64,000 bases of DNA from the NCBI GenBank assembly GCA_016125215.1, contig WGMF01000028.1, forward strand, positions 62,001 to 126,000, written 5' to 3'. A model generated the notes under the pieces. It was not told the DNA's origin. It did not search any database and saw only the letters and a program-made list of their open reading frames with translations. Below, piece by piece: positions 51,541 through 59,091 of this stretch. The DNA is from Phycisphaera sp. (GTDB lineage Bacteria > Planctomycetota > Phycisphaerae > Phycisphaerales > Phycisphaeraceae). Position 1 is the stretch's first letter. The number at the start of each line of letters is the position of its first letter. Made by a program: the position numbers and the translations under genes.

Positions 51541-51578
51541 TGGTCGGCTGCGTGGCAATTATTCGTCGTCGTCATTGA
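51495..51578 (+). pseudogene. Relic of a PEP-CTERM gene 3' end
   Basis: In a frame different from both neighbouring genes the DNA reads SGPTVVPEPASAVVLMVGC followed by VAIIRRRH and a TGA stop, a complete PEP-CTERM signal. A TAG stop lies just upstream in the same frame and no start codon or body exists. It appears to be the surviving tail of a deleted family member between proteins 2 and 3. Confidence 0.75.
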
Positions 51579-51595
51579 CCCAAGGAGAACCACTG

Positions 51596-52264
51596 ATGCG
51601 TCTAGCAACAATCCTGATCTCAATTGTTCTGCTTGCCTCGACCACGCGGGCGTCGGACCTGCTGTTTCCCATCGATGCGTCCACTGATGTCACGCTCAGC
51701 CACAGCGTTAGCTTCAGTGGATACACGACCATCAACACCGTGGGCACAACGGCACACCCGTTCACGGCTGATGTCTCGCAGTCGGATCGGCTGATCTGGG
51801 AATACATGGCCCCGGCCGGGATGAGCGTGGCGGTGAATCCGAACACGACCGACAATTCGATGTTTGTCTTAGTGGACTATGCCTCGGGCAATGGCTTTGG
51901 GGCACTACAGGACCCTCAACCCACAATCCAGTTCGAGTTCATCGGTCTGACTGGAACAGCGCCCACATTGACCTACACCGAAGCGAGGTATCGACTTGAA
52001 GGCGAGGACCTCCAATCGCAGGCCATTCTGAGTTTCTCGCAGCCCTTTGGTTTCACCGGCTTCCGCCTGATTACCGTAGGCCCATTTACCACGATCGGTA
52101 CACGGGACTACGCAGACGTTCTCCCCGCACAGTCCATCTTCAACGTCTCCTACAAGGGTGGGACGATTGACCAACAGATCATCAGCTTTGTCCCCGAACC
52201 GGCGTCGGCGGCGCTGCTGATGCTCGGCGGGCTGACAGTTCTTTGCCGACGGAGAAATCGATGA
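51596..52264 (+). CDS. PEP-CTERM protein 3
   Basis: This 222-residue protein has a signal peptide (MRLATILISIVLLASTTRA), a beta-rich body and the sorting signal FVPEPASAALLMLGGLTVLC with RRRNR. AAGGAG 9 bp before the ATG gives a strong start. Its stop overlaps the next start as ATGA. No catalytic motif was recognised; the function of the body is unknown. Confidence 0.87.
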   Translation: MRLATILISIVLLASTTRASDLLFPIDASTDVTLSHSVSFSGYTTINTVGTTAHPFTADVSQSDRLIWEYMAPAGMSVAVNPNTTDNSMFVLVDYASGNGFGALQDPQPTIQFEFIGLTGTAPTLTYTEARYRLEGEDLQSQAILSFSQPFGFTGFRLITVGPFTTIGTRDYADVLPAQSIFNVSYKGGTIDQQIISFVPEPASAALLMLGGLTVLCRRRNR

Positions 52265-52845
52265 TGCCCGCAACACAATGCAAAAATCCTTGGATCGTCG
52301 CAGTGTGTGTCACGCTGTTGACGGGCATATTAATGCCGATTCAAGCTAGAGGCGGCCTGATGATAACCGTCGATCCCGTGGGGATGACCTACCGGTTGAC
52401 CGGCTCAGACACGTTCGCGCCATTCGGCGGGGATGAATCTGACTTTGCCCAATGGACTCACTTGGACGGCATGGCGACAGGCGCACCGACGCAACTGGAC
52501 AACTCCGTCGCGACGGCCGCGCCCAACACTCTGGCCCTCACACGACTGCGACTGTTCGATCACCTGGTCGATCTGATCCTGGACTGGGGCGTAAGCGGCG
52601 TGGGTGAACAGACTGTACTTGGCGACGGTCTGATCTATAGCTACGCGGGTGCCACGGCCACACAGAAAAACTACCTGCAATCAATCATCGGCCAAACGTT
52701 GACGCCCTACTCCATCGCCGCTGATCCCATCCCCGTGGTCGCCGTCCCCGAGCCGGCATCGGCGGCACTGCTGGTCCTGGGTGTTACCGCAATGCTTATG
52801 CGTCGTCGGCCCGCATGCGCGTTTGAGAAAGGAATGTCCCAATGA
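52261..52845 (+). CDS. PEP-CTERM protein 4
   Basis: This 194-residue protein starts at ATG 52261, overlapping the previous stop by 4 bp. It has a hydrophobic N-terminal segment (WIVAVCVTLLTGILMPIQA) as signal peptide, and the tail VAVPEPASAALLVLGVTAML with MRRRPACAFEKGMSQ after it. The post-arginine tail is slightly longer than in its neighbours. The stop again overlaps the next start (ATGA). Unknown body. Confidence 0.85.
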   Translation: MMPATQCKNPWIVAVCVTLLTGILMPIQARGGLMITVDPVGMTYRLTGSDTFAPFGGDESDFAQWTHLDGMATGAPTQLDNSVATAAPNTLALTRLRLFDHLVDLILDWGVSGVGEQTVLGDGLIYSYAGATATQKNYLQSIIGQTLTPYSIAADPIPVVAVPEPASAALLVLGVTAMLMRRRPACAFEKGMSQ

Positions 52846-53429
52846 ATCGGATTCTCTTATTCGGCCTGGGCGCTGCTGTGGTCGTCGCGTGGTCGTCGTC
52901 CGCATGGTCCGCGGTGATCGGTTTCAACGTGGCGGACCAGGGTATGCCATACAGTGAAGCGGGATACGACTTCGCCAAGACCACCAACGCCAGCAACATC
53001 ACCCAGACCCAGATCAGCTCCAGCGAGCTGCTGATCGGCGCCAGCGATGGCAACGTGGAAGTCACAATGACGCGAAACGGCGGGGGGACTTTCGATATCG
53101 CTTCGCTGGACTACAGCGTCAGCGGGAACGACACGGGCACTTTCACGGAGTGGCGGATCATTTCCAGCCTTGGCGCCGAAGCGGTGCTCGATTCACCGAC
53201 CTCTCCCAGCGGAACTCTGAACCTCAACTGGACAGGCGTCACCAGCGTGCGTTTCCGTGTATTTGAGAGTAATTCAGCAGGTCCGAACACGATGCGTATC
53301 GACAACATCACCATCCCCGAACCGGCGTCGGCGGCGCTGATGGTTGCCACGCTCGGCGGGCTCTTGTTGGGGCGGCGGCGCTCCGCTCGATTTGCGAATC
53401 AATCATTTGCTACGGAGTACTCACGATGA
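52842..53429 (+). CDS. PEP-CTERM protein 5
   Basis: This 195-residue protein starts at ATG 52842 within the previous stop, after GAAAGGAATG. The signal peptide is MNRILLFGLGAAVVVAWSSS and the tail ITIPEPASAALMVATLGGLL then GRRRSARFANQ. It reads IPEP, an accepted variant of VPEP. The body looks like a small beta-sandwich (LNLNWTGVTSVRFRVFES). It overlaps the next gene by 4 bp. Confidence 0.85.
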   Translation: MNRILLFGLGAAVVVAWSSSAWSAVIGFNVADQGMPYSEAGYDFAKTTNASNITQTQISSSELLIGASDGNVEVTMTRNGGGTFDIASLDYSVSGNDTGTFTEWRIISSLGAEAVLDSPTSPSGTLNLNWTGVTSVRFRVFESNSAGPNTMRIDNITIPEPASAALMVATLGGLLLGRRRSARFANQSFATEYSR

Positions 53430-54103
53430 ATCAACGCACTGTGCGATTTTCGCTGTTGGCCATGCTGCTCTGTGCCGCGTTGGCACCGGCTGCGCGTGCC
53501 GAGTTGATCCTCAACGCCGACCTGAATCCCTCCCAGATCGGCCCGCTGACCGGCAACGGCTCGGGGATCGTGATCCCACTGTCCAACTTCACGCTCAGCG
53601 GAACCGAGTCGGTGATTTCCGTTCGCTTTACCCACAATCAGGCGGTTCACATCGTCGTACCCAACGGAAGCGGCTCGGATTTCTACATCACTTTGTTGGG
53701 CGTGACCGACGGTGCGGGCGACGATACTCTTCATGGGCCCGGGGCGTTCTATCTCACCGATGCGCAGCATCAGGCGTTGCCCAACACGACAGGGGAAGTC
53801 GGGTATGGAGACCGGGTGCTACACGACACCACGCCATACCTGGAAATCGGCGGCGTCCTGGCTACGACCGGCGGAACCGTGTACGAGTTCAGTGACATCC
53901 ACCTGACGGGTAGTCAACCGTTCGACACGGCAAACATCACCGGCGCGATACTCGAAATCTCCACCCGATCCGACACAGGAGACGGCGGCCCGCCTGTAGC
54001 GGTCTACGGCCCGGTGACGATTGTCACCGTCCCCGAGCCGGCGTCGGTGGCCATGCTGGCGCTGGGTGCGCTGGTGCTCACAAGACGGTGTCGGACGGCT
54101 TAG
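53426..54103 (+). CDS. PEP-CTERM protein 6
   Basis: This 225-residue protein closes the array. Signal peptide LLAMLLCAALAPAARA, beta-rich body, then VTVPEPASVAMLALGALVLT and RRCRTA. The ATG sits in the ATGA overlap with protein 5. A perfect 8-bp inverted repeat, TCTCTGTC/GACAGAGA (54115-54147), follows the stop but has no T-run. Confidence 0.86.
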   Translation: MNQRTVRFSLLAMLLCAALAPAARAELILNADLNPSQIGPLTGNGSGIVIPLSNFTLSGTESVISVRFTHNQAVHIVVPNGSGSDFYITLLGVTDGAGDDTLHGPGAFYLTDAQHQALPNTTGEVGYGDRVLHDTTPYLEIGGVLATTGGTVYEFSDIHLTGSQPFDTANITGAILEISTRSDTGDGGPPVAVYGPVTIVTVPEPASVAMLALGALVLTRRCRTA

Positions 54104-54114
54104 CGCAGTCACTC

Positions 54115-54147
54115 TCTGTCACCGTAAAGCGAATGGGGACAGAGAAC
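54115..54147. repeat. Hairpin after the PEP-CTERM array
   Basis: TCTCTGTC (54115-54122) and GACAGAGA (54140-54147) form a perfect stem with a 17-nt loop containing GCGAATGGG. It may be a weak terminator or a REP-like sequence between convergent genes. Confidence 0.4.
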
Positions 54148-54176
54148 TGAACTCGCAACGACCGCGCCGGAGAGTT

Positions 54177-55301
54177 TTAATCCAACGTCCCGAACGGCTT
54201 ACCCGCCGGCAGTGGCGCGGGGCGGTTGGTTGTGGTGGTCATGTCGATGGCCTTGCCCGATTGGCCTGCGTCGAGGAACGCGAGCATGGCGTCGAGCACG
54301 TGCATGGCCAGGTCGCCGCTGACACGCGCGGGACGGCTCTGCTGGATCGCCAGGGCCATGTCCGCCAGACCCGCGGCGCGGGCGTAGCCTTTGGCGTGGG
54401 TCCACTCCTGCGCTGCAAACTTGCGTTCGCTGCGTGTGGCTATCTCCACCGGGCCATCAAAACCGTTGGGGTCGGGCACACGCATCGTGCCCTCGCTGCC
54501 GAAGACGGTGATGGGTTGGCCTGCGAAGGGGTGGGCCTGCACGGCAAACGACATGATAACCGTGGCAAGGACGCCGCTGGCAAACTCAATGGTGCCCGCG
54601 ACGTGGTCGGGCGTGACGACCTTGATCTTCTTGCCGAACTTCGGTCCGGGGCCGCCCTCTTTGTTCTTGTGGGTGATCGTGCGTTCGGGGATGGCAATGG
54701 CCGTCGCGCCGCTGACACGTTTGATCGGGCCGAACATGTTGACCATCGCGGTGAGGTAATACGGCCCCATATCGAGCATCGGCCCGCCACCGAGGTCGTA
54801 GTAGAACTCGGGGTTGGGGTGCCAGGACTCGTGGCCGGGGCTGAGCATAAACGCCGTCGCCGCAACGGGTCTGCCGATCACGCCGTCGTCGATGAGCTTT
54901 CGGCTTGTCTGCTGGCCGGCCCCGAGAAATGTGTCGGGTGCGCAGCCGACGGACAGGCCTTTTTTCTTTGCAAGATCGAGCACCTTGCGTCCCTCGGCCC
55001 GGTCGAGCGCGAAGGGTTTTTCGCTGTAGGTGTGCTTGCCGTGTTCGAGTGCCCGCAGCGCGATCTCGGTGTGTACACGCGGGATCGTAAGGTTGAGCAC
55101 GCAGTCGATATCGGGGTCGGCCAACAGTTCGTCCACCGAGGCGACCTTGGGGATGTTGAACTCTTTGGCCCGCGCCTCGGCTGCATCACGCACGAGGTCG
55201 GCACAGGCCGTGATGGTGATCGAGGGGTACTTGGGCGCCTGGCCGAAGTACGCACCGGAGATGCTTCCGCAACCGACGACGCCGACACGCATGGGTTTCA
55301 T
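54177..55301 (-). CDS. Gfo/Idh/MocA family oxidoreductase
   Basis: This 374-residue protein has the N-terminal NAD(P) Rossmann fold (RVGVVGCGSISGAYFGQ) and the family signature EKPFALD, with the catalytic-type Lys, then a C-terminal alpha/beta domain including a DLGGGPMLDMGPYYLT segment. Such enzymes oxidise or reduce sugars, inositols and related compounds. ATG 55292 is an alternative start. It lies 56 bp downstream of the cyclophilin gene; the substrate is unknown. Confidence 0.92.
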   Translation of the reverse strand: MKPMRVGVVGCGSISGAYFGQAPKYPSITITACADLVRDAAEARAKEFNIPKVASVDELLADPDIDCVLNLTIPRVHTEIALRALEHGKHTYSEKPFALDRAEGRKVLDLAKKKGLSVGCAPDTFLGAGQQTSRKLIDDGVIGRPVAATAFMLSPGHESWHPNPEFYYDLGGGPMLDMGPYYLTAMVNMFGPIKRVSGATAIAIPERTITHKNKEGGPGPKFGKKIKVVTPDHVAGTIEFASGVLATVIMSFAVQAHPFAGQPITVFGSEGTMRVPDPNGFDGPVEIATRSERKFAAQEWTHAKGYARAAGLADMALAIQQSRPARVSGDLAMHVLDAMLAFLDAGQSGKAIDMTTTTNRPAPLPAGKPFGTLD

Positions 55302-55357
55302 CGCAGGATTTCCAGAGTCAAGGGGGGTTCAACGCGTGGCCAGAAGACCTAATCGCA

Positions 55358-55843
55358 TCAGGCGGCTTCCACGACTTTGGCGCTGACGATCTTCGGCGGC
55401 TTGGCAGGGGTGCCGGCCCGGCGGTCCTTGAGGGGCGTCGCGGCGATCTTGTCGACCGCTTCGATGCCGGAGACGACCTTGCCGAATGCGGTGTATTGGT
55501 TGTCCAGGTGCTGGCAGTGTTCGCGTCCGAGGCAGATGAAAAACTGCGAACCGGCCGAGTCGGGATCGGCGCTCCTGGCCATCGACAGAACGCCCTTGTC
55601 GTGCTTCCGGGGGTTGAACTCGGCTTTGACGTTCCAGCCGGGACCGCCGGTGCCATCGCCGCGCGGGCAGCCGCCCTGGATGACGAACCCGGGGAGTATG
55701 CGGTGGAAGGTCAGGCCGTCGTAGAAGCCCTGTCGTGAGAGCTTGAGGAAGTTTTCCGTGTGGCCGGGCGCGACGTCGGGCCAAAGCTCGACGGTGACGG
55801 TGCCCTCGCTGGTTTCGAGTGTGACCTGGGGGTTGGCGGGCAT
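55358..55843 (-). CDS. Cyclophilin-type peptidyl-prolyl isomerase
   Basis: From ATG 55843, behind AAGGAG, this 161-residue cytosolic cyclophilin has FYDGLTFHRILPGFVIQGG with the catalytic Arg, GVLSMARS and SAGSQFFICLG. It catalyses cis-trans isomerisation of peptidyl-proline bonds. The tail is short and has no signal peptide. It is 41 bp downstream of addA on the same strand. Confidence 0.96.
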   Translation of the reverse strand: MPANPQVTLETSEGTVTVELWPDVAPGHTENFLKLSRQGFYDGLTFHRILPGFVIQGGCPRGDGTGGPGWNVKAEFNPRKHDKGVLSMARSADPDSAGSQFFICLGREHCQHLDNQYTAFGKVVSGIEAVDKIAATPLKDRRAGTPAKPPKIVSAKVVEAA

Positions 55844-55884
55844 GGTGTCTCCTTGGGTAGGTATCGGGTTTGATTGGGGCAAGA

Positions 55885-58800
55885 TCATAGCGGTTCGAGC
55901 GGGATGTGCCTACCCTCGCCGGCGACAAAGAGAAGCGAGGCATGGATTTTGTCCAAGGGGATGTGCAGCATGACGGCAAGGGCTTTGCGGTAGGCGTCAA
56001 TCTGCGGGCGGTAGTGATCGATGGTGTTTTCGAGGTCGTCTGGGTTGTCGGTCTTGAAGTCGATAAGCCACACGCCGGCGATGGTGTTGCTCTGTCGCTG
56101 GATGACCACACGGTCGAACGAGCCGCGCAGGAGTCTGTTGTCGATACGGACCGCGAACGGGCGTTCCTGCCAGAGTTCGACTTCGTTCATGCCTCCGGGT
56201 TTACGCAGGGCTTGTTGGACGCACGGGAGCGTGACCGCGCGGCGGAATTGGCCGAGCCATGTATTGAGTGTGTCGGTTTCCAATCCCGGCACGACTTGAT
56301 GGGCAAGCGCAGCCAGTGACGCATCATCGGCCACCTTGTATGAAGGGTCGTCCGTGAAGCCCACGGTCTCGAACCACTTGTGAAAGAGCGTGCCCCTGAG
56401 ACGGGCAAGGTCGGGGCCATCGACGGGATCCACCGCCGCGCCCAGAAGGTCGGCCACGCTCACCCGGCCCATCCCTGCCAACGACGAGGGCGACACCGTC
56501 ACCCATGAACGCGATGCCCGGCCGGTTTGTTTAGCCGGCGTGACGTGCAACACTTGTTGAATATCAAGTTGTTTGCCCGTGCCGTTGTCTGTCTGCGCAG
56601 GCTGGGCGTGGCCGGTCATGGTCTTGTGCCACCGCGGGTCGCCCGCCTCGTAAAGCACACGCGGGCCTTCGAAGTCCGGCTCCTCCCCGCAAAGCGCACG
56701 GCGGACCATCGTGGCAAAAGAGGGGTTGCTCCACCCCGCCGCGCCGGGGCCGGCTTTCGTCCGTTTGATCGGCGGGACAATCATGTGCAACGCAAAACGC
56801 GCCCGCGTCATCGCCACATAAAGCACGCAAAGCTCTTCGTAAAGCTCGCCCTGCTCGTAAGTCTGCGCAAGCAGCTTCAGTTCGGGGAACATCTCGCGCT
56901 GGTCCTTGTTCACCGCCCGGTGGACCGCGAGTAACCGGCCCGTCCCCGGATCACGGTCGGCCCAGGCCGACGCACGGACACGGAATAACGGGTGCAACTC
57001 GGGCAGCACGACGGTGTCGAAGTCCAGCCCCTTGGACTTGTGGATCGTCATCACACGCACCGGCGCACCCCCGGTCGGCTCAACACCCGTCGTCTCCACA
57101 AAACGGACAAAATCACCCGGACGCAGCGACGCCGTCGCGTCGTAACGCTCTGCCAACTTGACCAGAGACTCGAGCGCCCACAGGGCACGCTGATCGCAAT
57201 ATGGCGCAAGTTGAGCCGTCCACCGACCGATACACGCGGGCAATCCGATGTCGAGGGCCGCAACACGGATGCCGTGCGTGACGCGGGAGATGCTGTCCCG
57301 GCTGCCGTCAAGCAGCCCCACGACCTTGGCCAGCGGGCAGTGCAACACGTGATAAGCCGCGGCGGAATCCCCGGGGTGCTCGCAGAGCTTGAGCAGCGAC
57401 AACACCGCCGCGACGCTCGGTTCGTGATGGAGCGACACCCCCGCCTCGCTCACCGCGGGCACACCCAGCCGCCGCAATTCATAAAGCAATCTTTCGCCTG
57501 TGGTCCCCTTCTTCACGAGCACGCCGATGTCGTGGGTCGGCGATTCTCGGTGCCACTGCGCGACGCATTGTGCGACGTGGGTCAGGTGGTCCGTGGATGC
57601 CGGGTTGTCCTCGTCGTCCTCTGTCGTTCTTGAAAGGGGCGACGTGTCGGCAACGGTGGGTGAGGTTTGAAGCGTGACGTGGCCCACGTAATGCGTGTAG
57701 TGCGCGGTGTGGGGATTGAAGTCGGCAGCGAAACGCCCCACCGGGGTCGGGTCCTTGATAAACGCCGGGCTTTGGGCGACCGTGCCAAAGACCTGGTTGA
57801 CCGTGTCGAGCACGACCTGCGCGGAGCGGAAGCTCTCGCTCAGGGGGTAGACGCCTAAACGGCCCTGGCCCAGGTCGTCACGGATATGGTCGAAGACCTC
57901 GACGCTCCCGCCGCGCCAACCGTAGATCGCCTGCTTCTTGTCGCCGACGCAAAAGAACGTCCTGCTCTGGTCGTTGTACGCCAGCACCTCCTCGGCCAGC
58001 GGCTCGAGCACGCGCCACTGCTCCCAGCTCGTGTCCTGAAACTCATCGAGCAACAGGTGTTCGACGCGCGAATCGAGCCGATAGACGAGTTCGCCAAACA
58101 ACTCCGGCCGGTGCTCGACCGCTTGGGAAAGCGTGCGGGTCAGGTCGTTGAAGTGCATCAGGCCCTGCCGGTCGCGCAGCTGATCGAAATACCGGTGGAA
58201 GCGGTCTAACAAGTGGTAAGTCGCCCTCGTCCGGTGGGCCACGAGGTTGTGGAGCCACGCTTTGGCGTGCGCGACGAGCGGCTCATACGTCACGAGCAAC
58301 TCCGGGCTGATCGGTTGTTTGTAGTAAGTCTCCTCTCCGCTGGCGATCTTGCCCGACAGCCCCCCGCCGAGAAAACCCTCCCAATCGTGCAACGATGCCT
58401 GTGCATAATCCCTGGCCCAGGCCTTCGACCACCTATCGCCCTTGGGTAGCATGTCTTGCGCATCACGCAGCGCGGCGACCGCCCCGGCCAACTCGGCAGG
58501 TTTAAGCGTGGGTTTGATGGGCAACGCCGACCACAGCGATTCAAGCGGCGCTTCGAGGTAAATGCCATACAGGTCGTCCACCAGCCTGTCGAGAGAGCCG
58601 ACCACGCTCTGAGCCGCGTCGTCAAAATGCACCTGCCGCATTAGCGTGATGAGCGTCTGGAGTTCGTTGTCGTCGGTCGAGGCCCTGCCGATCACCGCGT
58701 CGACCGCTTCGAGGCGAAGCCGCTGGGACTCGGCGCTGTGCTCATCGATCACCCTCTGCAGCAACGGCAGACCCAGCTCGAAACGAAACCCCTGTGCGAA

Positions 58801-59091
58801 TCGGCTGAAAAAACTGTCGAGCGTGCAGATGCTCAAGCGGTCGAGCGACCGCGCCACGAGCGCGAGCCTGTGCAGGCCGGCCGCCCCCTGTTTCGCCTCC
58901 TTGCACAGGTCGTCCAACACCCGTTCGAGGACCTCCCCCGCCGCTTTGCGTGTGAAGGTCGTGGCCAGGATTCGGCTCGGGTCCGCCCCGCGCTGCAGCA
59001 GCGCGTCGTAGCGCCTAACCAATTGATAGGTCTTGCCCGAGCCGGCGGACGCGAGGATCAACAGGTGCGGCTTGGCCGGTGTCGTGGTCAC
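55885..59091 (-). CDS. addA: UvrD/RecB-like helicase-nuclease, AddA-type
   Basis: This 1068-residue protein has Walker A ASAGSGKTYQL near residue 15, helicase motif Ia TFTRKAAGEVLERVL, a motif II/III region LLLDEFQDTSWEQ with VGDKKQAIYGWRGG, late motifs VMTIHKSKGLDFD and LCVLYVAMTRARFAL, and a C-terminal RecB-type nuclease block WLIDFKTD with QIDAYRKAL. It would unwind and cut double-strand-break ends with its AddB partner, whose gene overlaps it by 4 bp upstream. Length is close to AddA of other phyla. Confidence 0.92.
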   Translation of the reverse strand: MTTTPAKPHLLILASAGSGKTYQLVRRYDALLQRGADPSRILATTFTRKAAGEVLERVLDDLCKEAKQGAAGLHRLALVARSLDRLSICTLDSFFSRFAQGFRFELGLPLLQRVIDEHSAESQRLRLEAVDAVIGRASTDDNELQTLITLMRQVHFDDAAQSVVGSLDRLVDDLYGIYLEAPLESLWSALPIKPTLKPAELAGAVAALRDAQDMLPKGDRWSKAWARDYAQASLHDWEGFLGGGLSGKIASGEETYYKQPISPELLVTYEPLVAHAKAWLHNLVAHRTRATYHLLDRFHRYFDQLRDRQGLMHFNDLTRTLSQAVEHRPELFGELVYRLDSRVEHLLLDEFQDTSWEQWRVLEPLAEEVLAYNDQSRTFFCVGDKKQAIYGWRGGSVEVFDHIRDDLGQGRLGVYPLSESFRSAQVVLDTVNQVFGTVAQSPAFIKDPTPVGRFAADFNPHTAHYTHYVGHVTLQTSPTVADTSPLSRTTEDDEDNPASTDHLTHVAQCVAQWHRESPTHDIGVLVKKGTTGERLLYELRRLGVPAVSEAGVSLHHEPSVAAVLSLLKLCEHPGDSAAAYHVLHCPLAKVVGLLDGSRDSISRVTHGIRVAALDIGLPACIGRWTAQLAPYCDQRALWALESLVKLAERYDATASLRPGDFVRFVETTGVEPTGGAPVRVMTIHKSKGLDFDTVVLPELHPLFRVRASAWADRDPGTGRLLAVHRAVNKDQREMFPELKLLAQTYEQGELYEELCVLYVAMTRARFALHMIVPPIKRTKAGPGAAGWSNPSFATMVRRALCGEEPDFEGPRVLYEAGDPRWHKTMTGHAQPAQTDNGTGKQLDIQQVLHVTPAKQTGRASRSWVTVSPSSLAGMGRVSVADLLGAAVDPVDGPDLARLRGTLFHKWFETVGFTDDPSYKVADDASLAALAHQVVPGLETDTLNTWLGQFRRAVTLPCVQQALRKPGGMNEVELWQERPFAVRIDNRLLRGSFDRVVIQRQSNTIAGVWLIDFKTDNPDDLENTIDHYRPQIDAYRKALAVMLHIPLDKIHASLLFVAGEGRHIPLEPL

